Assembly: GCA_045117315.1 (NCBI GenBank)
Contig: JBGUNJ010000054.1
Span: forward strand, 1-29,519
From: CAG-791 sp045117315
GTDB lineage: Bacteria; Bacillota; Clostridia; Lachnospirales; Lachnospiraceae
Reading direction: 5' to 3'
DNA: 29,519 bases
Below the pieces are notes generated by a model. The model was given only the letters and a program-made list of their open reading frames with translations, ran no database searches and had not been told where the DNA came from. The position numbers were made by a program, and so were the translations under genes. Positions 14,402 through 23,232 of the stretch are shown here, piece by piece. How positions within the stretch are numbered: position 1 is the stretch's first letter; each line of letters begins with the position of its first letter.

Positions 14402-16705
14402 ATGAGTATGAAGATTTGCTATGGCTGTTTTCATGAAATAAATGATTCCGCCGGAGTCTGCCCTTTCTGCGGGGCAGACTCCGGATTGCGCAATGAAAGT
14501 AAATATCCAAATGCTCTTCCCTGCGGCTATGTACTGATCGACAAATATGTCATCGGTCATGTTCTGGGCCAGGGCGGCTTCGGGATCACATATATTGCGA
14601 AAGATATGGCCAGCGGCAGCCTTGTTGCTGTCAAAGAGTACTTTCCCGACACTATGGCTTCACGCAATGCTTCCCTGCGCGTCCATCCCTACAACAAGCA
14701 GAGGTCAGAGAACTTTGTCTATGGAAGAGAGCGCTTTCTGGAAGAGGCCAAAACGCTCGCGGAATTTATTTCCAGTCCGAATATTGTCGGTGTTCTCAGC
14801 CTGTTTGAAGACAACGGGACCGCCTATTATGTGATGGAGTATCTGAAAGGTACCAGTTTTAAGAGTTACCTGCAGAGCAAGGGCGGGAAAATATCCTGGG
14901 AGGAAGCCTACAGAATTCTGTCACCGGTTATGGATGCCCTCTCGGTGGTCCATGCAAAAGGCATCATTCACAGAGATGTTACGCCCGATAATATCGCGAT
15001 CACGGAGGACGGCACTGTAAAACTCCTCGATTTCGGTGCTGCCAGATACAGCATAGGGGAACAGAGTAAAAGCCTGGATGTGATCCTGAAGCACGGGTTC
15101 GCGCCCTATGAACAATATATGCGTCACAGCCGTCAGGGGCCTTTTACGGATGTCTATTCCCTTGCGGCTTCTTTTTACTGTGCCATAACCGGAGAAATCC
15201 CTCCGGAATCGGTGGAGCGACTGGATGATGACACATTAAAGGCGCCCTCTGAACTGGGAATCTCTATTCCCGCAAAAGCAGAGGCAGCGCTGTTGAAGGC
15301 GCTGGCCGTCCGTTCATCCGACCGCTTCCAGACCGTGGACGAATTCAAATACGCCATTCTCCACGGATCGCGGACCAGGGATGAAAACCGGCGCAGGATG
15401 ACCATAGCAGCCGGAGCTGCTCTGCTTCTTGCGGCGATTCCTGTCATTTTTTGGCTTGTCCGCCACAGGCCGGCTCCCGGACCGGAGCCCGACCGGACCG
15501 CGGTCAGCGGGACCGCATCGACAGAGAACCAATCCGCTTCATCCCGGGCTGCGGATTCCCGCTCTGAGCTGGAAATCCTGACGGAAAAAGCGGAAAAAGG
15601 GGATGCGGCCTCCCAGGTCAGCCTGGCAAATATGTATTACAGCGGGGAAGGGGCTGAAAAAGATCCTGAAAAAGCTTTTGCATGGTATACCAGGGCAGCT
15701 GAGCAGGGAAATGCGGCCGCCCGGTATCTTCTGGCTTATATGTACCAGCATGGAGAAGGGACGGAACAAAACTATAAGGAAGCCCTGAACTGGTACAGCA
15801 AAGCAGCGGAGCAGGGAAGTCCGGAAGCCGGGTATCAGACCGGATACATCTATGAGCACGGAATTGAGACCGAACGGGATTATGCCCGCGCGTTCGAGTA
15901 TTACACAATGTCCGCGGAACAGGGTTACGCGGATGCCCAGTACAGCCTGGGAAACCTGTATCTGGAAGGAAAAGGGACAGACAAAGACCGGAAGAAGGCC
16001 CTTGAGTGGTATACCAAAGCGGCTGAAAAGGGGAATATAAACGCGCAGTACTCGGCGGGAATGATCCATGAGGCAGAAAAAGAATATGCAGAGGCCCTGT
16101 CATGGTATCAGAAAGCGGCAGAAGAGGATTATCCCGCGGCTCAAAACAGCCTGGGCCGTCTGTACAAGTATGGCTATGGCGTAGATCAGGATGACGAAAC
16201 TGCTTTTAAGTGGTTTGAGAAAGCAGCCTCACATGATTATGCGGACGCACAGTACAACATGGGAATGGCCTATTACGACGGTTCATGGGTCGGACAGGAC
16301 TATGAAAAAGCGCTGGAGTGGTATCAGAAGGCTGCTGACCAGGGATATGCTCCCGCCCAAAACAATCTCGCGTGGATGTATGCCCAGGGCGAAGGTACGG
16401 ACCAGGACAACGAAAAAGCTGTTGAATGGTTTGAAAAGGCGGCTGACCAGGGACATGCGCCTGCTCAGAACAACCTGGGATATATCTACATGGAAGGAAT
16501 CATAGGGGACCCCGACTATGCCGAGGCCAGAAAATGGTTTGAGAAAGCTGCGGAGCAGGGTTACGGTGCCGCCTCCTTCAGCCTGGGGGAGATCTATCTG
16601 ATGGGACTTGGTGTGGATGCAGACCGGGAGGAAGCAAAAAAATGGTATGAAAAAGCAGTGGATCAGGGTTATGAAGAAGCAAAGACCAGGCTGGACAGCC
16701 TGTGA
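14402..16705 (+). CDS. Membrane Ser/Thr kinase with extracellular Sel1 repeats (kinase D)
   Basis: A 767-residue protein. Zinc ribbon (CYGC 6-9, CPFC 20-23), kinase 48-320 (GQGGFGITY, VAVKEYF K78, HRDVTPDN 190-197, DFG 210-212, GFAPYEQY), one membrane helix (about 332-354), a Ser/Ala linker, then about ten Sel1-like repeats (390-767) with motifs such as AEQGNAAARYLLAYMY and AADQGYAPAQNNL. The fifth repeat is short and lacks the GxG loop. Sel1 repeats form alpha-alpha solenoids that bind proteins; with one helix and the kinase inside, they should lie outside the cell. The catalytic-loop lysine is threonine. Start: either ATG 14402 or ATG 14408; paralogues begin MK-x-C, favouring 14408. Neither has a clear ribosome binding site, unlike the neighbours. 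Confidence 0.93.
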   Translation: MSMKICYGCFHEINDSAGVCPFCGADSGLRNESKYPNALPCGYVLIDKYVIGHVLGQGGFGITYIAKDMASGSLVAVKEYFPDTMASRNASLRVHPYNKQRSENFVYGRERFLEEAKTLAEFISSPNIVGVLSLFEDNGTAYYVMEYLKGTSFKSYLQSKGGKISWEEAYRILSPVMDALSVVHAKGIIHRDVTPDNIAITEDGTVKLLDFGAARYSIGEQSKSLDVILKHGFAPYEQYMRHSRQGPFTDVYSLAASFYCAITGEIPPESVERLDDDTLKAPSELGISIPAKAEAALLKALAVRSSDRFQTVDEFKYAILHGSRTRDENRRRMTIAAGAALLLAAIPVIFWLVRHRPAPGPEPDRTAVSGTASTENQSASSRAADSRSELEILTEKAEKGDAASQVSLANMYYSGEGAEKDPEKAFAWYTRAAEQGNAAARYLLAYMYQHGEGTEQNYKEALNWYSKAAEQGSPEAGYQTGYIYEHGIETERDYARAFEYYTMSAEQGYADAQYSLGNLYLEGKGTDKDRKKALEWYTKAAEKGNINAQYSAGMIHEAEKEYAEALSWYQKAAEEDYPAAQNSLGRLYKYGYGVDQDDETAFKWFEKAASHDYADAQYNMGMAYYDGSWVGQDYEKALEWYQKAADQGYAPAQNNLAWMYAQGEGTDQDNEKAVEWFEKAADQGHAPAQNNLGYIYMEGIIGDPDYAEARKWFEKAAEQGYGAASFSLGEIYLMGLGVDADREEAKKWYEKAVDQGYEEAKTRLDSL

Positions 16706-16917
16706 GTTCGAAGTAAGCGCCTGCCGCAGGGCGGGATGCGAATGTGCGGAGCATTGCGGGAGCGCAAAAGCGCGAAGCGATGCGCAGGACTCGCGGGCGA
16801 GTCTTGAATCATATATGTTTATGGCCGCGAAGTCATAACCACAAGCGTGACACAAAAAAGCAGACCAGGCGCTGGATCCGGGGCCGGATCCTGACTGAAT
16901 AGGGAGGAAAAGAGTGA
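16706..16917. other. 212-nt spacer with several palindromes before kinase E
   Basis: It contains AGGACTCG-CGGG-CGAGTCTT (16786-16805), a member of the dispersed palindrome family, and a perfect 7-bp stem GGATCCG-GGGC-CGGATCC (16874-16891). A motif GCGAAGTCATAACCACAAGC (16827-16846) differs at four transitions from GCGAGGTCATGGCCACAGGC at 23193-23212, which stands before the lipoprotein gene. No promoter or terminator is clear. Confidence 0.6.
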
Positions 16918-19900
16918 ATGAAAACCTGTTACAACTGCTTTCATGAGATGATGGATTCCGCCAATAATTGCGCATACTGCGGATTCTCCCTGAACAGCAA
17001 AGCAGAGAGCAAATATCCGCAGGCGCTTCCTTACGGGTCGATCCTGCACGGTAAATACATCACCGGACGTGTGCTCGGGCAGGGAGGATTCGGCATCACC
17101 TACGTTGCGCAGGACTACAATACAAAAGAACTGGTCGCAATAAAAGAGTATTTCCCCGGCGCCATGGCCACGCGCACAGGCACCCGGTCTGTACAGGCCT
17201 ATAATGTAGCAAACAGTGACAGCTTTTCCTTTGGCAAGAGAATCTTTTTGAAAGAAGCGACAACGCTGTCCAGATTTTCCGGAAACCCCAATATTGTAAA
17301 AGTGCGCAGCTTTTTCGAGGAAAACGGGACAGCGTATTTCGCAATGGAGTATGTAAAGGGCGAGAGCCTGAAAAGCTATGTCAGAAAGAGGGGAGGGAGC
17401 ATATCCTGGCAGGAGGCAGAGCGGATACTTCTGCCGGTCATGGAGGCTCTTGAAGCCGTGCATGCGCAGGGAATCATCCACCGGGATATCTCTCCGGACA
17501 ATATCGCGCTGGCAGACAACGGCCAGGTGAAGCTCCTTGATTTCGGCGCCGCCAGATACAGCATGGGTGAACGCAGTCAGAGCCTGTCCGTTGTCCTGAA
17601 ACACGGATATGCGCCTGCGGAACAGTATTCCAGACACGGACACCAGGGTCCCTGGACAGACGTCTACGCCATGGCGGCAACCTTCTACAATGTCCTGACA
17701 GGGGAAATGGTCCCGGATTCAATTGACAGAACGCATTCGGATACGCTGGTCCTGCCTTCCAGGCTCGGGGTCATTGTACCTGAACATGTGGAAGCTGCCC
17801 TTGCCAAAGCACTTTCTGTGCGGCAGGAGGACCGGTTTCAGAGCATGGCGGATTTCAAAGATGCCCTGACCGGAAAGGTGATCCTCCCCAAAACAGTATT
17901 CTCGGATCCGATTGCCACGGAAGTCCCTCCGGCAGGGAGTATCGGCCCGTCAGTACAGCCAGATCCGGTCGGGGGTACTCCACAGCATTCGGGGACAACA
18001 ATACCCGGAAGCGGCGGTGATGGACCCGGACACACTCCGCCAGCCGGGCCAAAAGGCCCGTCCGGAAAACGGATCGGCCTGGCAGCGGCCGCAGTCATTC
18101 TTCTGATCTGCGGGATCCTTTTCATAAAGTCCCTGTTTCCTCCGGATACTGGTGCCGGAAATACGGAGGAAGGAATCACTTCCGGAAATTTCCTGAATCA
18201 AGGCTTTTTTGCCATGAGCGAAAAGGACTGTTACGCCTATAGCGGCAGCAAGCTTTATTACTGCAAAGATTCGGACCTGTCCGCGGCAGAACTGGTGGGA
18301 GACGGGAGAGCCGGAGAGTTTCTGAATGTCGTCGACAGCCACCTTTATTTTCTGTCGCAATATGAGCACGCGATTTACCGGATGGATCCTGACGGAAGCA
18401 ATAAGGTCAAGGTTTATGATGCATCCTCTGACACGGCGAACGAGCCGGCCAACCTGTACATTTACCATGGATGGTTCTTTTTTTCCAACCACAACAAGCT
18501 GTTCCGCGGGAGTTTAAAAGACCTTGACGATCTGGAAAAAGGACCTCTCACAAAAGCAGAGTGCATTGCGACAGACTTTAATTATGAAAACAAGGCCTTT
18601 GCAAGCCTGTGCTTTATCGAAGACTGTATTTACTACGATGGAGAAAAAGGCCTCTCAAGCATGGAACTTGACGGGTCAGGGAAAAAGACTGTCTGTGATA
18701 AGGACGGAAAATTCATCACAGACGGTCAGGCCATCTATTGCTTAAACGGGTTATACCGAGTCAGCAGAATACTGCCTGACGGGTCTGTCACACAGATCAT
18801 CGACCTCAAAGATGTGGGCAAGATCAGAGAGATCAATTACGCGGATGGCTGGATCTACTATCTGCTGGAAGTGGATGACGGCAAATATTTGTGCAGGGCA
18901 AAGCCGGATGGTTCCGGGAACGTAACCATTGATTTTGTCACTGAAGGTAAAAACACAGTGGTATCTATGAATACGTTTGCCGGCTCGGAATATGCGTTCT
19001 TTTATATTCTCGAGAAAGACGGAGAAAATCTGACTCCTGTCAGTAAGAGCATTGATATTCCCAAAGAAACATCCTCATCCGCCTCCCCCCAAACGGGAGC
19101 AGGCTCCAAAGCGGAAGGAAAAGCGGAAGAAGGAAACGCTTCATCGGACACAAATACTCCTTCAGAAGAAAATAAAAATAACGGGACAATGACAGATTCA
19201 GCCTCTTATAAAAGGGGTGAGGAAACAATCATTGACAATGAAGTCTTCAAAGCAGTAGTGACCGGATACGAGCCTGATTATAAAGATGAAATAGGAATCA
19301 GCCATTTTGTCGTCAATATGTTGTTGGAGAACAAAGCAGATACTGAGGAAAAAGTATATATCGACTACACCTCTGTCAACCGGTTTGGATTTGATTCATC
19401 CTGCAGAGCTCTTTTCTCTGCGGAAACAGAAGGCCGGAAGTATTTTGATTTTGTCATTCCGGAAGTAGAAAAGAAAAAAGTACAACTCGATTTCCGCCGG
19501 CCAATCCTTACCGCGGCAGGAATCTCTTCTATAGACGAGATTAAAGGCGCCCTCAGACTTTACTACGATAACTATAGGGGCTATGAGTATATGGAGTTTG
19601 CTTTATATCCGACCGGAAAAACCGCTGAGGAAATTGTGGCTGCCTCACCGATTTCAGAAAATGATGTGGAAATCCTGTTTGATAACAGTGATGTGGCCTT
19701 TGGTATTCTGAAACGATCGGAAAATACAGAACGGCTTTATTCTGAAATAATACGAGGCGGTAAAGGATTTGTCTGTTTCGCGGCCAATAAGACCGATCAT
19801 CCTGTTGATTTCGTGCTTAATAAAGTATCGATCAATGGGATCACACACTATTCCTACTATGGTGATGAGGATACTGAGAAACATTATTTATCAGGAGACG

Positions 19901-20100
19901 GCGGCTCTTCCTGGACAGCAATTGCTGTTTGCGGATCCGGAACGGAACTGGTCAACTGGATCACTTTTGATGAAAGATTTCTGGAAGAAAACCAAATCAG
20001 CGATGTTTCGGACATAGCGAATTTTACTTTTGAAGTTCTTTATGGAAAGCCGGGATCTCCAGATACTTCTACAGGACCTGTCACTTATATTCCGAACTAA
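16918..20100 (+). CDS. Membrane Ser/Thr kinase with propeller-like and Ig-like ectodomain (kinase E)
   Basis: A 1060-residue protein, preceded by AGGGAGG. Zinc ribbon (CYNC 4-7, CAYC 18-21), kinase 45-320 (GQGGFGITY, VAIKEYF K76, HRDISPDN 188-195, DFG 208-210, GYAPAEQY), a Pro/Gly-rich juxtamembrane linker, one membrane helix (about 386-406), then a predicted outside part. Residues about 420-720 hold repeated units of the DUF5050 type (LYFLSQ..IYRMDPDGSN, WIYYL..RAKPDGSGN), which should form a beta-propeller-like sensor. A Ser/Glu-rich linker (725-765) is followed by a domain (about 765-1060) with VVTGYEPDY and YPTGKTAEEIV that is homologous to the two repeats of the lipoprotein at 23233. The catalytic-loop lysine is serine. 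Ligand unknown. Confidence 0.93.
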   Translation: MKTCYNCFHEMMDSANNCAYCGFSLNSKAESKYPQALPYGSILHGKYITGRVLGQGGFGITYVAQDYNTKELVAIKEYFPGAMATRTGTRSVQAYNVANSDSFSFGKRIFLKEATTLSRFSGNPNIVKVRSFFEENGTAYFAMEYVKGESLKSYVRKRGGSISWQEAERILLPVMEALEAVHAQGIIHRDISPDNIALADNGQVKLLDFGAARYSMGERSQSLSVVLKHGYAPAEQYSRHGHQGPWTDVYAMAATFYNVLTGEMVPDSIDRTHSDTLVLPSRLGVIVPEHVEAALAKALSVRQEDRFQSMADFKDALTGKVILPKTVFSDPIATEVPPAGSIGPSVQPDPVGGTPQHSGTTIPGSGGDGPGHTPPAGPKGPSGKRIGLAAAAVILLICGILFIKSLFPPDTGAGNTEEGITSGNFLNQGFFAMSEKDCYAYSGSKLYYCKDSDLSAAELVGDGRAGEFLNVVDSHLYFLSQYEHAIYRMDPDGSNKVKVYDASSDTANEPANLYIYHGWFFFSNHNKLFRGSLKDLDDLEKGPLTKAECIATDFNYENKAFASLCFIEDCIYYDGEKGLSSMELDGSGKKTVCDKDGKFITDGQAIYCLNGLYRVSRILPDGSVTQIIDLKDVGKIREINYADGWIYYLLEVDDGKYLCRAKPDGSGNVTIDFVTEGKNTVVSMNTFAGSEYAFFYILEKDGENLTPVSKSIDIPKETSSSASPQTGAGSKAEGKAEEGNASSDTNTPSEENKNNGTMTDSASYKRGEETIIDNEVFKAVVTGYEPDYKDEIGISHFVVNMLLENKADTEEKVYIDYTSVNRFGFDSSCRALFSAETEGRKYFDFVIPEVEKKKVQLDFRRPILTAAGISSIDEIKGALRLYYDNYRGYEYMEFALYPTGKTAEEIVAASPISENDVEILFDNSDVAFGILKRSENTERLYSEIIRGGKGFVCFAANKTDHPVDFVLNKVSINGITHYSYYGDEDTEKHYLSGDGGSSWTAIAVCGSGTELVNWITFDERFLEENQISDVSDIANFTFEVLYGKPGSPDTSTGPVTYIPN

Positions 20101-20124
20101 CGATCACAGTCACTGGAGGGAAAT

Positions 20125-23100
20125 ATGAAAACCTGTTACAACTGTTTCCATGAACTTGGTGATACCGTCCGGATCTGTCCATCCTGCGGGATGGGGGCGG
20201 ACATTTCCAATGCGGCCCAGTACCCTCACGCGCTTCCCTGCGGGTCGGTCCTGGCCGGCAAATATGTGACCGGACGCGTCCTGGGTCAGGGCGGCTTCGG
20301 CATTACCTACGTCGCGCAAAACTACCAGACAAAGGAGCTGGCGGCGATCAAGGAATACTATCCGGATTCCATGGCCATCCGTGAGGGATCTCATTCTGTC
20401 ACCCCCTACAACATGGACCGCAGCTCAAACTATGAATACGGTAAGGAGCGTTTTCTCGAAGAGGCAAAGACCCTTTCCGAGTTTATAGGCAATCCCCATA
20501 TAGTCAGGGTGATCAGTTATTTTGAGGAGAACGGGACCGCCTATTTTGTCATGGAGTATGTCAAGGGCATCAGCCTGAAAAAATACCTTCAGGGAAAGGG
20601 CGGGAAGATCTCCTGGCAGGAAGCCATGCAGTTCCTGTCACCGGTCATGGATGCCCTCTCGGCAGTCCATGACAAGGGGATCATCCACAGGGATGTCACT
20701 CCGGACAACATCGTGATCACGGATGACGGCAATGTGAAACTGCTTGACTTCGGCTCGGCACGCTACAGCATCGGGGAGCGCAGCCAGAGTCTGGACGTCA
20801 TCTTAAAGCACGGCTTTGCCCCCTATGAGCAGTATATCCGCCGCAGCCGGCAGGGCTCCTTCACGGACGTCTACTCTCTGGCAGCGACCTTCTACTACGC
20901 CATAACAGGCCTTACCCCTCCGGAGGCCGTCGAGAGGATCGACAACGACTCCCTGCAGCTGCCTTCCGCTCTGGGGACCGACATCCCCGCAGGCGTAGAG
21001 GCCGCGCTGGTTAAAGCCCTGGCCGTCCGGTCTAATGACCGTATCCGGACCATGGATGAGTTCAAAAAAGCCCTGGAAGAAGGGGCTGAGCCTGGAAGAT
21101 CCGGGTTTGTTAATACTGAAGACAAGGGGAAGGCAGGACAGGAAGACAAAGACAGAACTTCACCCGGAAATATTATTGAAATCACGGCGGGGGCAGGCTC
21201 TGCGGATATAGACAGATCTGAGCAGGATACCGGCTCCGGACACACAGACAGGACAGGTTCCGGGGAGAACGTCAGTATCAATACTGCCGCTCAGGAAGAC
21301 AATGCTCTTACTGAGGACGGCTCAGGCCATAAAAAGCAGGAAGGCGGGACAGTAATAACCGGGTCAGCAGAGGATGCTGCATCCGGGACGGCTGCTGTTG
21401 ATCAGGCGGCTCCTGCTGAGGGACAGGATACTTCCCCGACACAGAACAAAGAGATCGACCTCACGCAGTATGCGCAGAATAAAGACGGGCAGGATCAGGA
21501 GAAAAAGATTCCCAAATGGCTGATCCCTGCCGCGGCAGCTGCTGCCATAGCGCTTATAGTCCTGTTCCTGTGGGGCAGGTCCGGCGGCACAGGCACAGAA
21601 AGCGGAGGCTCCGGGCAGGCTGTCGCAGGATCGACCGGCACACAGGCTTCCAGTGCGGCAGAGGAGGCTGCCGACGAACTCAGCCCCGAGATCAGGGAAC
21701 TCCTGTCCAAAGCGGAGGCGGGCGATGCTGCCGCGCAGTATGAGCTTGGAAAAGCATATTTCAGCGGCAGCGGCGTTGAACAGAACTACGAGGAAGCGCT
21801 TGCCTGGTATACAAAAGCCGCGGAGCAGGGAAATACGGATGCCCGGTATGGCCTGGGAGAGATCTATCACAAGGGAGACGGAGCGGACAAAGACGATGAG
21901 CAGGCCCTGAAATACTACCGGCTGGCTGCGGAACAGGGCTATGCGCCCGCACAGGCTCAGACAGGCATCATGCTCCGGACCGGGGAAGGCTCGGACAAGA
22001 ATGAAGAAGAGGCTTTCACATGGTTTCAGAAGGCGGCTGACCAGGACGATCCTCAGGGACAATACTGGCTCGGAAAGATGTATCTGGACGGCACAGGAAC
22101 AAAAAAGGATGAAGATAAGGCTTTTGAATGGATGAAGAAGGCCGCGGAGCAGGGTCTGCCGGAGGCCCAGTATGAGACCGGCGCTATGTTTGAAGAAGGG
22201 ACCGGGACTGATCAATCAAATTATGATGCGTTGGCATGGTATACGAAAGCAGCGAAACAGGGCTATCCGGAGGCTCAGTATGCGCTTGGAATGTGCTACC
22301 GGCAGGGGATCGGCGTCGAAAAAGATTACGAGGAGGCATTTAACTGGTTTACAAAAGCGGCTGACCAGGGACTGGCAAAGGCCCAGAGCGAACTCGGCTA
22401 TTTATACGAAAAAGGCGCCGGGACAGACCAGGACTACGATAAGGCTTTTGCCTGGTACATGAAGGCGGCAGAACAGGGCTACGCGACAGCGCAGACAGAC
22501 GTCGGTCTCTGCTATCAGTATGGAAGAGGTGTCGACAAGGATGACGAGGAAGCAGTCAAATGGTTTAAAAAAGCGGCTGACCAGGGCGATTCGTATGGAC
22601 AGAATAATCTGGGGACTATGTACAAGAGCGGCAAGGGCGTGGAACTGGATTATGAGAAAGCGCTCTACTGGTATGAGAAGTCCGCTGAACAGGATAATCC
22701 ACTTGCTATGTTCAATCTGGGCAACACCTACTACAACGGGGAAGGCGTTGACCAGGATTACGAGAAGGCACTCGAATGGTACAGAAAAGCTGCAGACCTG
22801 AATAATGGGGCAGCAGAGTATAAACTCGGAATGATGTATTTTAATGGGGAAGGTGTTCCTGCAGATGAGGATGCTGCCTTTGAATGGTTTGATAAAGCAG
22901 CAAGAGATGGGGATATTGATTCCATCAGGCTGTTTGCAGCCCTCTTGTTCCAGGGAGTGAGATATGTTCAGAACTACGAATTGGCGTTTAAATACTATAT
23001 GATGGCCGCGGAAGCGGGGGACCCGGAGTCGCAGTATTATGTCGCCCTGATGTACGAAAACGGATATGGTGTCGAGCAGGACATGGAAGAAGCCATGAAA

Positions 23101-23160
23101 TGGTACGAAAGGTCCGCTGAACAGGGATATGAGGAAGCCGTGAACAGGCTGAACCAGTAA
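20125..23160 (+). CDS. Membrane Ser/Thr kinase with long extracellular Sel1 array (kinase F)
   Basis: A 1011-residue protein starting 24 nt after kinase E, with GGAGGG before ATG. Zinc ribbon (CYNC 4-7, CPSC 18-21), kinase 45-325 (GQGGFGITY, AAIKEYY K76, HRDVTPDN 188-195, DFG 208-210, GFAPYEQY), a long acidic Gly/Ser/Thr linker (330-460), one membrane helix (about 463-483, before WGRSGG), then about 13 Sel1-like repeats (515-1011), for example AAAQYELGKAYFSGSGVEQ. The twelfth repeat is degenerate. The kinase part is nearest to kinase D. The catalytic-loop lysine is threonine. The closing MKTCYNCFHE start is almost identical to kinase E at DNA level, pointing to recent duplication or gene conversion. 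Confidence 0.94.
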   Translation: MKTCYNCFHELGDTVRICPSCGMGADISNAAQYPHALPCGSVLAGKYVTGRVLGQGGFGITYVAQNYQTKELAAIKEYYPDSMAIREGSHSVTPYNMDRSSNYEYGKERFLEEAKTLSEFIGNPHIVRVISYFEENGTAYFVMEYVKGISLKKYLQGKGGKISWQEAMQFLSPVMDALSAVHDKGIIHRDVTPDNIVITDDGNVKLLDFGSARYSIGERSQSLDVILKHGFAPYEQYIRRSRQGSFTDVYSLAATFYYAITGLTPPEAVERIDNDSLQLPSALGTDIPAGVEAALVKALAVRSNDRIRTMDEFKKALEEGAEPGRSGFVNTEDKGKAGQEDKDRTSPGNIIEITAGAGSADIDRSEQDTGSGHTDRTGSGENVSINTAAQEDNALTEDGSGHKKQEGGTVITGSAEDAASGTAAVDQAAPAEGQDTSPTQNKEIDLTQYAQNKDGQDQEKKIPKWLIPAAAAAAIALIVLFLWGRSGGTGTESGGSGQAVAGSTGTQASSAAEEAADELSPEIRELLSKAEAGDAAAQYELGKAYFSGSGVEQNYEEALAWYTKAAEQGNTDARYGLGEIYHKGDGADKDDEQALKYYRLAAEQGYAPAQAQTGIMLRTGEGSDKNEEEAFTWFQKAADQDDPQGQYWLGKMYLDGTGTKKDEDKAFEWMKKAAEQGLPEAQYETGAMFEEGTGTDQSNYDALAWYTKAAKQGYPEAQYALGMCYRQGIGVEKDYEEAFNWFTKAADQGLAKAQSELGYLYEKGAGTDQDYDKAFAWYMKAAEQGYATAQTDVGLCYQYGRGVDKDDEEAVKWFKKAADQGDSYGQNNLGTMYKSGKGVELDYEKALYWYEKSAEQDNPLAMFNLGNTYYNGEGVDQDYEKALEWYRKAADLNNGAAEYKLGMMYFNGEGVPADEDAAFEWFDKAARDGDIDSIRLFAALLFQGVRYVQNYELAFKYYMMAAEAGDPESQYYVALMYENGYGVEQDMEEAMKWYERSAEQGYEEAVNRLNQ

Positions 23161-23232
23161 ACCGTAAACACGGCATATTGATTCATTATCCTGCGAGGTC
23201 ATGGCCACAGGCATTATTAAAAGGAGAAGAAT

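Noticed and set aside
15539..16975. Minus strand open frames of 161-230 codons opposite the Sel1 repeats
   Set aside because: They are shadows of the repeat-coding + strand; their translations are low-complexity with no family motif. The same applies to the minus frames at 21364-22215 and 22402-23244.
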